The position numbers and the translations under genes are program-made. From Budorcas taxicolor (Eukaryota; Chordata; Mammalia; Artiodactyla; Bovidae), in assembly GCF_023091745.1 (NCBI RefSeq), contig NC_068926.1, positions 49,562,001 through 49,626,000 of the forward strand: DNA of 64,000 nucleotides, given 5' to 3'. Positions within the stretch are counted from its first letter, which is position 1. The number at the start of each line of letters is the position of its first letter. Positions 31,566 to 43,415 of this stretch are shown here, in pieces. The notes beneath the pieces were generated by a model. It saw only the letters and a list, made by a program, of their open reading frames with translations. It did no database searches and had not been told where the DNA came from.

Positions 31566-31735
31566 GTGGGTTTGTCATGTATGTTATTATTATGTTGAAG
31601 TCTGTTCCTCTATACTCACTTTGCTGAGAGTTTTCATCACAGCTGGATGATGCCGAATTTTGTCAAAGGCTGTTTCTCCACGTATTGAGATGATGGTATG
31701 ATTTCTATTTTTCATTTTGGAAAAATTTTGCCCCT

Positions 31736-32284
31736 AAGGATGAACATTGTAGATGAAAAAAGTAAGATTTGCAAATTTGTTGGGGTCATTAGCTTGACAG
31801 CACAGTCACTTAAGAAGGATAGTAATTAAATCACAATGTTTATATTTATATTGAACATCTCACACTTTCAAAATCATTTTATATCAATTATCTCATTTGC
31901 AGGCACACCAAGGGTAGCCTCTTTATTTCTAATGTTAACTCATTTCAGGGCTATCCAAGCTGCTGTTACTACAGTAATAAAATTAAATAATTTTGTATTA
32001 GTGAAAAAATGCAAAAATTTTATTGAAAGTGCAAATTTTAGGACAGAGTTGTGATAGTCTGTGTGCTTATAAATGAGCATGCCTTTCAACCAAGTAATTT
32101 TGTTTCTTTGGAGTTATGCTAAGAAAATAGAGATATGTGTAAAGACATGGGAGGAAAGGTTACTTGCATGACAATATAATTTTTAAGCAACATAAACATC
32201 TCAAAATAGAGATTTATTTAAATATTTTATATGTTATTGATATACATATATATCAATCAAGAAAAATAAAGACCTCTAAATATG
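31736..32284. other. Unique AT-rich sequence
   Basis: No repeat recognised. Confidence 0.4.
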
Positions 32285-32585
32285 TTTAGATCTGTAGATG
32301 GACAGATTGATAAGTAGCTAGATGACAGATATTATAAGTAGATAAACAGATAACAAGTGGATATATAGATGATAGAGGGATGATAGATAAATAATAGATA
32401 AAGATGGTGGATGAATTAGTGGATGGATAGATAGCTATGATGGATCAATAGATAGATATATAGATAGATGATAGATAACAGACAGATGGATGATAGATAA
32501 TAGAGAAAGATGATGGATGAATTGGTGGATAGATATGATGGGTGGATAGACAGATGGATAGACAGATATAGAAAATAGACCCTAG
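32285..32585. repeat. Degenerate GATA/GATG tetranucleotide repeat
   Basis: About 300 bp of interleaved GATA, TAGA, GATG and GGATA units on the + strand, with no long perfect run. GATA-factor-like words are very dense as a side effect. Confidence 0.85.
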
Positions 32586-33052
32586 CACCAGAAACAGCAG
32601 CATGGACTGTCAAGTAGTCTTCTAACCTCCGTGTCCCCCTCATGGCATGACTGTCCCCCAGTGTGTCCTCTTGCTAAGTCACCCAGTCGAAGACCCTTCC
32701 TAGAAGCTACACCAAATAAGTCTACTTATATTTCGGTGGCCAGCTCTCAGCCACCTGTCCAAAGCTAGCTGTAGCGGAGACTGGAAAACGAAATCTATTA
32801 GAGCACATTTCCCTCCTCGCCAAATAACTTCACTCTCGGTTACAGAGGTGGAAAAGGAGAAGGAAAACTGTGGCAATAGCCAGCAGATTATGGCCACGTG
32901 TCTTTTCTCTGTTCTCCTGGACAACTAATGCCTTGTCTGCTATAGAGGCCACCCTTTGTGTTAGGTTTCTGGGGCGTTGGGTTTAAATCAATCATTTTGT
33001 TACTCAAATTAAGCTTTCCAGGTACTCCAAAAGCCTTTATGGAAAAGATATT
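32586..33052. other. Unique intronic sequence
   Basis: No repeat recognised. Confidence 0.4.
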
Positions 33053-33463
33053 TGGCCAAATGTCTTTTTGAAAATGATTTCATTTATTTGTTTTTGGCTG
33101 TGCTGGGCCTTTTTTTGCTATACGGGTTTTTCTCTAGCTGTGGCCATGGGGAACTGCTCTAGTTTCGCCCTGCATGGGCTTTGCATTGCAGTGCCTTCTC
33201 TTGTGGTGTGTGGGCTTCTCATTGAGGTGGCCTCTCTTGTTGTAAAGCGCATGCTCTAGGGTGCTGGAGCTTTTGTGGCACATGACTCAGTGGTTGTGGC
33301 TCCCGGGATCTACAGCACAGGCTTAATAGTTGCGGCCCATGGGCTTAGTTACTCAGAGACACGTGGGATCTTCCTGGATCGGGGATCAAACCAGTGTCTC
33401 CTGCATTGGCAGGTGGACTCTTAACCACTGACCCACCAAGGAAGCCCTGGCCAAATATCTTTT
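33053..33463 (-). mobile_element. CHR-1-type SINE with 16-bp target duplication
   Basis: A full-length antisense element at 33069-33447. It is flanked by TGGCCAAATGTCTTTT (33053-33068) and TGGCCAAATATCTTTT (33448-33463), one mismatch. Confidence 0.95.
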
Positions 33464-33545
33464 AATTCATGTCAATGTATGGCAAAACCAATACAGTATT
33501 GTAAAGGAAAATAAAGTAAAAATAAAAATTAAAAAAAAAAAACAC
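33464..33545 (+). mobile_element. Very short L1 3' tail with poly-A
   Basis: ATGTATGGCAAAACCAATAC and AGTATTGTAAAGGAAAATAA, followed by an A-rich tail, match the end of a younger bovine L1. Extreme 5' truncation. Confidence 0.7.
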
Positions 33546-34092
33546 AACAAAGTTTCTCAAATGGAAAGCCATAAATGCATTTCCCATACCCCATTGTTTC
33601 TATGATAATTTTTAGTCACATTAACATTACTTACTTTTTCCAGTAATAAAAGCACATTTTAGATATCTTTGTTAATCTTTTTGCAGTTTCTTCAAGTGTC
33701 CACAAATATCTGCATTTTCCTCTTCTGAGTAAATAGAAGATCTATTTCTCCACTTTCCTACACTCATCAGAGTCCTTGTCACTAATTCTCACCAATGGAA
33801 TGTGAGCAGAAGAAAGTGTGACACCTTTGGACTTAAGCAATTAAGAGCAGGTCTGACCTCTCCATTCTCTCTCTCTGTCCCATCCATTGGCTGATTGTAC
33901 AGGAAAATGAGTACTAAGGACACCGTAGATGCTCAAGATAAAAGATGCTTAGGTCCCTCATGATCCTTTGGAGCAGGAAATCCCACTGCCCTGCCCTGGC
34001 CAGTGATGTGCTAAGAAGCAGACCAATACTGTGCCCTGAGGCAGTACAACCCACATAACTGAGTACCAATGTGTGATTTCAGAACCTAAATT
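33546..34092. other. Unique intronic sequence
   Basis: No repeat recognised. Confidence 0.4.
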
Positions 34093-34450
34093 GGTATTTT
34101 GTTTTTGTTTTGCTTTTGGGTTGTACCTTGCAGCATGTGAGAGCTTAGTTCCCTGACCAGGAATTGAACCCATGCCCCCTGGATTGGAAATACTTAACTA
34201 CTGGAACACCAGTGTGTGTGTGCTAAGTTGCTTCAGTTGTGTATGATTCCCTGTGACCCTATGGACTGTAGCCCTCCAGGCTCCTCTGTCCATGGGATTC
34301 TCCAGGCAAGAATAGTGGAGTGGGTTGACATGTTCTCCTCCAAGGGATCTTCCTGACCCAGGAATTGAACCTGTTTTTCTTACATCTCCTGCATTGGCAG
34401 CAGGGTTCTTTACCACTAGTGCTTTCTGGGAAGCCCCAAGTGAAGTCCCC
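34093..34450 (-). mobile_element. CHR-2-type SINE split by a Bov-tA
   Basis: The antisense CHR body at 34093-34212 (TTAGTTCCCTGACCAGGAAT, ACTACTGGAACACCA) loses its last bases to an insertion. They reappear as GTGAAGTCCCC at 34440-34450. Confidence 0.82.
34211..34438 (-). mobile_element. Bov-tA SINE nested in CHR
   Basis: Antisense full-length copy from TGTGTGTGTGCTAAGTTGC to TTTCTGGGAAGCCCC. It is younger than the CHR it interrupts. Confidence 0.92.
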
Positions 34451-34581
34451 AAATAGGTTTTTTTTGTTTTGGGGGTGGGGGGTGTGGTTTCTACTAAGCA
34501 TGTAGCTAGACCCAAGCAGTGGACTCTTGGGCTAACAAGATGTTATTAAAAAAAAAAAAAAAACTTTAAATAGCTGTCAAT

Positions 34582-34819
34582 AATTAAAAATTCAGGGACT
34601 TCCCTGGTGGTCCAGTGGTTAAGAACCTTCCTCCCAATGCCAGGAATGTGGGTTCGATTCCTGGTTGGGGAACTAAGATCTCACATGCCATAGGGCAACT
34701 AAGCCTGTGAGCTGCAACTAAAGAAACCTGAGTGTGGCAATGAAGAGTATGCGTGCCACAGCTAAGACCTGATGCAGCCAAAAGCAAGTAAACAAATAAT
34801 CAAAAAATTAAACATTCAG
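34582..34819 (+). mobile_element. CHR-1-type SINE with 14-bp target duplication
   Basis: A sense element at 34596-34805. It is flanked by AATTAAAAATTCAG and AATTAAACATTCAG (one mismatch). An A16 run lies just upstream, at 34547-34562. Confidence 0.94.
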
Positions 34820-36370
34820 AATTTCACATAAAATGTCACTGGGGTCAGCAGAATTTCAGTCCTTATGACCTTCTCCCCTGATGTCTCACCTGGGAATCTC
34901 AAGAAAGACTTTGCAGCTGTAATTCAGGTTACTAATCAGTTGCTTTGAAAATAGGGTGAGCCGCCTGGAGGTGCCAGATAAGTCCCATGCAATCACTGGG
35001 CCCTTAAAAAGCAGAGCTTTCTCTAACCTGAAAGAGAGAGAAGTCAGAGGACTGGAAACGTGAGAAGGATTTGATGTGTGTGTGTGTGGTTGCTGGCTTG
35101 GAGACACAGCGGTCACACGGCAAACAGAAGACTACTGATTGGGTCAACATTCAGAATGAGCTGCAAAGCAGATTCTCCAGTAAGGAAAGTCCCCTTGCTG
35201 ACACCTGGACTTTTGTCATGGAAGATGTACAGCCATCAGAAGAAAATAAATGGAAACAACAGAGAGAAATAACAGCCTATACATCTCCAAACTGGGCAGA
35301 TACCAATATCGAGACTTGACCAGCACTGGGAAGTCCCACGTAACAGCATTCTGGGGTCTTAATTGGGAAAGGGTTCCAGGCGGTATATTCACCCCACAGG
35401 CCAAACTTCAGACTGCAGCTTCAGGGGCTCCGGCTTATAATCCCAGGTTGGGTACATCAGGTTGTATTCAGGTATACATTGCATACATCAAGTTAGAAAC
35501 ACTGATGTTTCCAAGCTGTGCCTCTGAAAAGTAATCTTGGGTTCCACTCTTTCTCTCAGATCATAAAAGAGGGTAAAAAAATTAACTCTCAAGTTTGTGA
35601 AACTGGTTATTCTCTTCTTTTTCTATGTCTGCGTTTCCTCCCCTTGCCTCTTTCAAAAGAAAGGTATACCCAAACATCTTTAATTTTCTGAAAGTTTTGC
35701 TTTAATACAGAACCAGAATCCTTCATTTTATTTTTCTCTGTGTGGTGAGACAGAACTGAAATTTTGGGATCAGTGAATTAGCAGTGGGTCGTCTGTGCTG
35801 AGATTATAAATATCTCCCACCTGGGTCCCCTGTGAGACCTCCACCAAGGGTTCTCTTGATGCATGAAAAAAGCAATTCTTTTTTAATTGTCCTTAGAAAT
35901 GGTTTTTCTGGTGTATCAGTTTAGAACAAGCTTGTTTATCAAAACCCACTGATCCAAATAATTCACAATCCAACTAAAATTACTTTTTGAAATAACAATG
36001 AGATTTTAAAGGAGGAGGTTTAGTTACAAAGCACCCATGGGACTGTGATACTAAGCTTATAAACAGTGCATAATTATTTCATGGGCAGCAACCTTTGGGG
36101 TAGAACAAGTGTTTGGGGGGATTATCAGCTGCCAGCTTACAGCCTCTCTATTTCTTAGTTTGCTTGTTCAATTAAAATCTGGCTATCACTCTTGCTACCC
36201 CTTCTTTCCTTTTTCCCCTTTTTCTTCATCCTTCCCCTCTTTCATTTGACATTTTGTGTCACTATTTTCTCGTATTTTAAAAATGAGAGAGACCAAGATA
36301 AATATATGGTCTTGACTTATGGGATCAAACAGCTGTTTCTTTTCCAGTGACACACAAATAAGGATCTGGC
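34820..36370. other. Unique intronic sequence, 1.5 kb
   Basis: No recognised transposon. Frames near 35071-35534 lack domains and splice context. One of the longer repeat-free stretches. Confidence 0.45.
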
Positions 36371-36559
36371 TTTTAAAAAGAGCATTTTGGGCCTTGGTGG
36401 TCCAGTGGTTAAAACTCTGCGTTCCAATGCAAGGGGTGTGGATTTGATATGTGATCAGGGGGCTAAGATTTCACATGTCTTGCAGCCATAAAACCAAAAC
36501 AGAAAACAGAAACAATACTGTAACACATTCAATAAAGACTTTTAAAAAGGAGCATTTTT
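36371..36559 (+). mobile_element. CHR-2-type SINE with target duplication
   Basis: A sense element of about 36389-36540 (GGCCTTGGTGGTCCAGTGG, then AGAAACAATACTGTAACACA and TTCAATAAAGACTT). It is flanked by TTTTAAAAAGAGCATTTT and a matching TTTAAAAAGGAGCATTTTT. Confidence 0.9.
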
Positions 36560-37230
36560 CAGCTCAGGTGTTAGAACATCTGTTGGCAATGTGGATTGCA
36601 GGCACAGCTGTATCAGGAGCTAATGAGACATGGTTTCTCTTGTTCCACTTCCTAGCTGTTACTTCTGCTGTGTTGGCTCTATTATCATTCAGACTCCTCC
36701 AATATATGGTAAGCTGGGATGTCTACAGATCCAAAATGACCTCTCTCCAGGCTTATTTCCAATGGAAAAGAAGCCATTTTTCTTTCTTTCCAGTAGCATC
36801 CAGTAGCTCTGGGTTTCGCTCTGTAGTATGGATCAGATCTTCCTGGGATCAGCCCTTCTTAGGTCTTGAGGTGGTGGTGCCTGACCATAGACTGGGTATT
36901 GGAATTATTTTCGAATCATCTGGGAAGAGGTGATGTCAGCTAATTAGTGTTTATAATATGTGGGCCATTTAGAAAGATGGTGCAAGCAGAATAGTAAGAA
37001 ACAGAAACTGACCTCAAGGTTAGATTCTGACAGAGTGAATGACCAAGGTCAACTTTTGCAGATCTGTAACTAATCAGGTCAGAGTTTTAGGGGGATGTGT
37101 TTGGGGTGACAAGAAGCTTGATGAACCTCACTAGGACTTCCTAAAAGCTACAAAAACCTCAGCTTGAATAGACCTCATCACTTCCAATTCTAGATGGAAG
37201 AGTCAAGAATTCACTTATCAGGACTTCCCT
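36560..37230. other. Unique intronic sequence
   Basis: No repeat recognised. The open frame over 36451-36933 begins inside the SINE and shows no domain. Confidence 0.4.
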
Positions 37231-37423
37231 GGTGGTCCAGTGGTTAAGACTTTGCCTTCCAATGCAGGGGGTGCAAGTTCAATCCCTGGTCAGGGAGATA
37301 AGATCCCACATGCCTTGTGGCCAAAAAACCAAACCATAAAACAGAAGCAATATTGTAAGAAGTTCAATAAAGACTTTAAAAATAGTCTACATTAAAAAAA
37401 AATCTTTAAAATTAAAAAAAAGA
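37231..37423 (+). mobile_element. CHR-2-type SINE
   Basis: Sense, GGACTTCCCTGGTGGTCCAG head, AGAAGCAATATTGTAAGAAG and TTCAATAAAGACTTT tail, with a long A-rich 3' extension. CACTTATCA and CCCTTATCA flank it. Confidence 0.9.
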
Positions 37424-38353
37424 AGCCCCTTATCAAATATCTTACAACTGCTGTCTCCTGAGATATACATGCTTGTGTTCACTGCAGTAAATTGTAAATG
37501 CTTTCAGGTTCATTCACCAGAGGACTCATTATCACGCTGTCTTCTGTGGGGTTTCTACATCATGTCTTGATCTCTGACCCACTTATGGTGGCCACTAGGA
37601 ACCCTCAAGAAGATCCTGGGCAATCACTGGTTTCCCATGGTTCCCCCTAAAGCCTGAGTAGTGCCATATTGAAGCATGAATGGGCAGGAAGGCTGTTTTC
37701 TCTAAACTTACTCCCAAGCCACAATCTGTAGAAGAGGTCATGGATTCCCAGTGTTCAAAACAAGAAGATGTCCAATGACTGTAATAAAAATATGGTAGGT
37801 GTTATCATGCAGGCATGTTTAGGATCAGGATGAGAAGGAGCCAAATGGCTTTGCCACAAAGTGTCAGAGGGTCTTCCCAGACGGGTGAGTTAAGATGGGC
37901 CTGGACGGATGACTCAGGATGACCAAGTAGAGAGGACTGAAGACCATTTGAGAGAAGGGAACTTTTCACCTCTCTCTCACACACACTCTTTTTTTAATGC
38001 TTATTTCCCCCTTCTCTTCCTGCCTTCTTTGGAGTTATGTGTTCAGTTTTTCCCCCCCATCTTCTCCCATTCACTAATAAGAAGTTTAACATTTTATTTC
38101 TAGCCTTCAAATGGCAGTGATTTTACTTTGTTGTATCTCCTTTGTTAATATAGCTCATGAGTGCAACTTAGCATCCTTCCAATAGAAGTCATTTCCTCCT
38201 CACTGAGGATCTTTTGGGGTTGTCTTCTGTGTTGGTCATTGCTGAAGCTGTGCAGTTCCAAGAACTTTTCTCAGTTTGTTCATTCATTCAGCTCTGTTCT
38301 ACTTCTTGATTATCCCAGCTGTGCCACCCAGAGCTAGCAGCACTGTTGCCCAA
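37424..38353. other. Unique intronic sequence
   Basis: No repeat recognised. Confidence 0.4.
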
Positions 38354-38633
38354 GAAAGATTTCAGGGGCTTCCCTGGTGGTCCAGTGGTTAAAAATCCAC
38401 CTGCCGATGCAGGGGACACGAGTTCGATCCCTGGTGTGCCTTGTGCCACAACTACTGAGCCCATGCTGTCGAGCCCATGCTCTGCAACAAGAGAAGCCAG
38501 CACAATAAGAAGCCCATGCATTGTAATTAGAGAGTAGCCCCCACTGGCTGCAACTAGAGAAAGCCCAGGCACAGCAACAAAAGTCCAGTGTTACTAAAAA
38601 TATAAATAAATATTTTTAAAAAGAAAGCTTTCA
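38354..38633 (+). mobile_element. CHR-1-type SINE with 11-bp target duplication
   Basis: A sense element at 38365-38622, flanked by GAAAGATTTCA and GAAAGCTTTCA. Confidence 0.94.
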
Positions 38634-39800
38634 TTGACACTACCAGAATCTACTATCTTCAGAGATACTTTTGAAAAGTCTTCTGTGTAGAAACTTCCTT
38701 TGAAATAAACAATTTGGTTTATAACTTTAAAGCAACTGTGGAAAATACCAAGTAGGCTATAGAAATGTTCCCTTTAACAGCTACATTTTCTTGCAGTGCA
38801 GCAGAAAATAATTTCACTACTTTGCCTGTCTTTACACCTCATCATTCCTAGTAAAGAGATTTCTTCGAAGATTTTGCAGCATTCGTATTCCGAATCAAGA
38901 ATAATTTTCTCATTCCTCATGTGGAATGATTCTTCATCCCTGTATCATCAACTCTTTTGAGATCCAGCATGAATATTGGGTTTTTGTGCAATTAATTTGA
39001 TGTCTTGATATGAAAGTATATTTTTTAAATATAGTTTTGAAGTTGATTTTGTTGACTAGAATCCAGGATATGAGCTCACACCCATGGGACTGATGATTCA
39101 GTCTGATGACTCACTTTCTCATCTTTGAGCCAACTGTCTTCTGACAGACCTTTAATTACCCTAGTGGAGATTCTGCTTGAGAAGGGAAAGATATTATGAG
39201 AGACAGATAAGTTCATCTGACCCATGGATGGCTTTCTTGGGAGACTATTCACATTATAGCCTAATCAACACTAGGGAACATTGTATATATGATCATGTAT
39301 GTGAATAGAGCTTTACTAGTTGAGCAGTACACAGCCTGTACAACTGTTTGTGTACAGTTACAGCACATCAATTTCAGGCCCTTCCTCATCATGTTCTTAT
39401 TATTTCCTCAATGATAAGACCCTTGGGCATCAAATTCACAAGCAGTTCCTAGGACTCGGCCTTGCAATTGTCTTTGTGTTGGGAACTACTAAGACAGCCA
39501 TGAATACACTATCATCTGTGATTTAAGAGCTCCCAGTCTCTTGGGAGAGGTAGACTAGGAAACAGAAGTTTTCTATGACTTCTTGTAACAGAAGGCTTTA
39601 TTGGGAGCCTAGACAAAGATACCAAGAAGAGGTAAGTAGCAGAACCCCAGGCGAATTTTGAGATAGGCCACCATGTGGACATCTCAAAGTCACTTACTAA
39701 TGACCAATGAGATGACTTCCTTGTTGGATGTCATAATGGGCGAAGATGAAATGATGGCGGAGAAGTGGGAAAAGTTCATTTGAACAAAGTTGGACTGTAT
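38634..39800. other. Unique intronic sequence, 1.2 kb
   Basis: No repeat recognised. Confidence 0.4.
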
Positions 39801-40038
39801 CCCTAACTCTATGTGTGTGCCACTAAGTCCTCAGTCATGACCGAATCTTTGTAACTCCATGGACTATAGCCCATCAGGATCCTCTGTCCATGGGATTCTC
39901 CAGACAAGAATACTGGAGTGGGTCGCCATACCTTCCTGCAAGGGATCTTCCAGACCTAGGAATCAAACCCAGGTCTCTTGGGCCTCCTGCATTGGCAGGT
40001 GGGTTATCACTAGAGCCACCTGGGTAGCCCTAACCCTA
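39801..40038 (-). mobile_element. Bov-tA SINE inserted in telomere-like DNA
   Basis: An antisense element at 39812-40027. It is flanked by CCCTAACTCTA (39801-39811) and CCCTAACCCTA (40028-40038), a target duplication that is itself telomere-like. Confidence 0.9.
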
Positions 40039-40118
40039 ACCGTAACCCCAGCCCTGACTCTAACCCAAACTGTAACACCAGCCCTAACCCTAAACCCAAC
40101 CAAACCCTAACCCTAACC
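40028..40118. repeat. Interstitial telomeric repeat (CCCTAA)n, degenerate
   Basis: About 90 bp of CCCTAA and variant units (CCGTAA, CTCTAA, CCCAAA, CCCAAC), ending CCCTAACCCTAACC. It is shorter and more degenerate than a terminal telomere. Confidence 0.93.
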
Positions 40119-40330
40119 TGGTCTGCTGAGAACATCTTGACCAGGACACTTGCCGAACTGGAACTGTGTCCATGTGGGGAGGCACACACAGTGGACAGGT
40201 GTCCTAACACACACTGAGAAAGCTAAAGCAGCCTTTGGTGGCAGCACAGACAGCTGTCCCTGGGGGGTCAGGGGAGAGAGTGTTCCCCTCCGCTGGGGCT
40301 AACGTTGTGCAAATCCTGGGACCCATTGTA
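40119..40330. other. Unique spacer between telomeric array and BovB
   Basis: About 210 bp with no repeat recognised. Confidence 0.4.
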
Positions 40331-43085
40331 TTGGCAAGAAGGTGGAGTAGAAGAACATGCACTCATCTTCTCCTGCGAGAACTCCAAAACTACAACTGCT
40401 TCTGAATAGCCATCAACGGAGAATGTTGTATCCCACCAAAAAAGATACCCCATGTCCAAGGGCAAAAGAGAAGCCCCAGTAAGATGGTAGGAGGGGCAAA
40501 ATCCCATTTAGTATCAAATCCCATACCCACCAGTGATGCACGGGGGGCTCAAACAAAACCTTATGCGCACCAGGACCCAGACCTTACAGAGATGGAGCCG
40601 AACCTGTGTTAGAGTCTCCTGAGGCGGAACAAGTCAGCAGTGGCCTGCCGCAGGGGCAGGGGCTCTGGGGGCAGCTACCTGGTCACACAGCCTGTGGCAA
40701 AAGCCCTCTTGGAGGTCGCCATTAACCTCACCGTAGAGCTGCTGAGCAAACGACCCACAAACTGCAGAACAATTACACCAAAGACATTCTCGCGCTGTTA
40801 AGAAAGCTCTAGGACCCACACTGTTGTGGGTCCAACCTGGGATTCTGGCAAAAGGACTGAGAACTCCCAGAGAATTTGACTTTGGAGGCCAGTGGGATTT
40901 GATTATAGAACTTACACAGGGCTGGGGAAAAGACTCCCTTGGATGGCACGAACGAAACCTTGTGTGCACCAGGGTCCAGAAGGAAGGAGCAATGACCCCA
41001 TAAGAGACTGACCCAGATTTGCCTGTGAGTGTCCAGGAGTCACTGGCGGAGCCATGGGTTGGTGGTGGCCTGCTGCAGGGGACACTGAGTGCTGCCTTTA
41101 GAAGGAAGTCGTCATTATCTTCGTTACCTCCACCATAGTTTGGTCTCAGGTCAAGCAACAGGGAGGGAACAGGACCCCGCCCATCAATGCAAACTTGGAT
41201 TAGAGGTTTACTGAGCATGGCCCCACCCACCAGAACAAGATCCCGTTTCCCCCACAGTTAATCTTTCCCATCAGGAAGCTTCCATAAACCTCTTATCCTT
41301 ATCCATCAGAGGGCTGACAGAATGAAAACCACAATCACAGAAAACTAATCAAACTGATCACATGGACCACAGCCTTGTCTAACCCATTGAAACTATGAGC
41401 CATGCCATGTAGGGCCACCCATGACTGAGGGGTCATGGTGGAGAGTTATGACAAAACATGGTTTACTGGAGAAGGGAATGGCAAACCAGTAGTCTTGCCT
41501 TGAGAACTCCTTGAACAGTACAAAAAGGCAAAAAGATATGACATTGAAAGATGAACTTCCCAGGTCGGTTGGTGCCCAGTACGCTGCTGGAGTCCAGTGG
41601 AGAAATAACTCCAGAAAGAATGAAAAGACTGAACCAAAGCGAAAACAGTGCTCAGTTGCGGACGTGACTCGTGATGGAAGCAAAGTCTGAGGCTGTAAAG
41701 AGCAATATTGCATGGGAACCTGGAATGTTAGATCCAGGTTGGAAGTGGTCAAACAGGAGATGGCAAGAGTGAACATCGACATTTTAGGAATCAGTAAACT
41801 AAAATGGACTGGAATAGGTGAATTTAATTCAGGTGACCATTATATCTACTACTGTGGGCAAGAATCCCTTAGAAGAAATAGAGTAGCTATCATGGTCAAC
41901 AAAAGAGTCTGAAATGCAGTATTGAGGTGTAATCTCAAAAATGACAGAATGATCTCCGTTCATTTCCAAGGCAAACCATTCAATCACAGTAATCCAAGTC
42001 TATGCCCCAACCAGTAATGCTGAAAAAAATGAAAACAAATGGTTCTATGAAGACCTACAAGACCTTCTATAACTAACACCCCAAAAAGATGTCCTTTTCA
42101 TCACAGGGGACTGAAATGCAAAAGTAGGAAGTCAAGAGATACCTGGAGTAGCAAGCAAGTTTGGTCTTGGAGTACAAAATGAAGCAGGGCAATGGCTAAC
42201 AGAGTTTTGCTGAGAGAACACGCTGGTCATAAAAAACACCCTCTTCCAACAACCCAAGAGAAGACTCTATACCTGGACATCACCAGATGGTCAACATCAA
42301 AATCAGATTGATTATATTCTTTGCAGCCAAAGATGGAGAAACTGTGTTCAGTCAGCAAAAACAAGACTGGGAGCTGACTGTGGCTCAGATCATGAACTCC
42401 TTATTGCCAAATTCAGACTTAAATTGAACAAAGTAGGGAAAACCACTAGCCCATTCAGGTATGACCTAAATCAAATCCCTTACGATTATACAGTGGAAGT
42501 GACAAATAGATTCAAGGGATTAGATCTGGTAGAGAGAGTGCCTGAAGAACTATGGGCAGAAGTTTGTGACATTGTACAGGAGGCAGTGACCAACCTAGAA
42601 AGCATATTAAAAAGCAAAGACATTACTTTGCCAACAGATGTGTATCTAGTCAAAGCTATGGTTTTTCCAATAGTCATGTATGGATGTGAGAGTTGGACTA
42701 TAAAGAAAGCTGAGCACCAAAGAACTGATGCTTTTGAACCGTGGTGCTGGAGAAGACTCTTGAGAGTCCCTTGGACTTCAAGGAGATCAATCAGTCAATC
42801 CTAAAGGAAATCAGTCCTGAATATTCATTGGAAGGACTGATGCTGAAGCCAAAGCTCCAATACTGTGACCACCCAATGCAACGAGCCGACTCGACCTTGA
42901 TGCTGGGAAAGACTGAAGGCAAAATTGAGAAGGGGGTGGCAGAGGATGAGATGGTTGGATAGCATTACTGACTCAACGAATGTGAATTTGATCAAGCTCT
43001 GGAAGATAGTGGGGGACAGAGGAACGTGATGTGCTGCAGCCCATTAGCTTGCAAAGAATCGGACAGAACTTAGCAACTGAACAAA
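40331..43085 (+). mobile_element. BovB LINE with 5' region, internally deleted
   Basis: It starts at TTGGCAAGAAGGTGGAGTAG, which I take as the 5' end of full-length BovB. It includes the long 5' region (40331-41700), endonuclease (41700-42430) and the start of the following domain. It then jumps at 42588 (GGAGGCAGTGA joined to CCAACCTAGAAAGCAT) over most of the reverse transcriptase, and ends with the normal 3' part. The two sides of the jump share TGACC in the parent sequence. Confidence 0.9.
41700..42430 (+). pseudogene. BovB APE-like endonuclease remnant
   Basis: The open piece at 41712-41912 starts GTWNVRS, with a small in-frame loss after it, and contains GIS-K-LKWTG. The family has Glu in place of that Lys, so the likely metal-binding catalytic residue is lost. 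A CGA-to-TGA change ends the frame after NKRV. Further stops and frame changes follow. Confidence 0.85.
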
Positions 43086-43254
43086 CACCACAGCAGAGGT
43101 ACTTGGTTTGTGGTTTATTGATTCAGTCTCTGTGGAAACTTAATTTCTTCTTGGATCACCTCACACTGGGCACTTGCTTTAGTTTCCAAATTGTCTTGTC
43201 TCCACTTCTGCCCCCTCTGTCCTGACATATGTGGCCAGAAAATAAAAATGAAAG

Positions 43255-43415
43255 CAGTGAAAGAAAGTGTCAGTCGCTCAGTCGTGTCCAACTCTTTGCA
43301 GCCCCATGGACTGTAGCCTACCAGACCCCTCTGTCCATGGAATTCTCCAGGCAATACTATTGGAATGGGTTGCCATTTCCTTCTCTAGAGGATCTTCCTG
43401 ACCCAGACCCAGGCA
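43255..43415 (-). mobile_element. 5'-truncated Bov-A SINE
   Basis: Antisense: GAAAGTGTCAGTCGCTCAG to CTAGAGGATCTTCCTGACCC, without the tRNA head. Confidence 0.88.

Larger units (their letters stand above)
30780..31735 (-). mobile_element. L1 ORF2 fragment (antisense), split by two SINEs
   Basis: Pieces at 30780-30878, 30986-31338 and 31554-31735 follow L1 ORF2 in reverse: CAAATAAAGAATTCATTGAT, CTTCCAATACTATGTTGAAC, AAAGTGGTGAGAGTGGGTGT, TTGAGTATGATGTTAGCT, then TGTGGGTTTGTCATGTATG and TATTGAGATGATGGTATGA. This is part of the reverse-transcriptase region of an old, heavily mutated copy. Confidence 0.8.

Noticed and set aside
32416..32643. Ser/Tyr/Ile/His-rich minus-strand frame
   Set aside because: A translation of the GATA-type tetranucleotide repeat.
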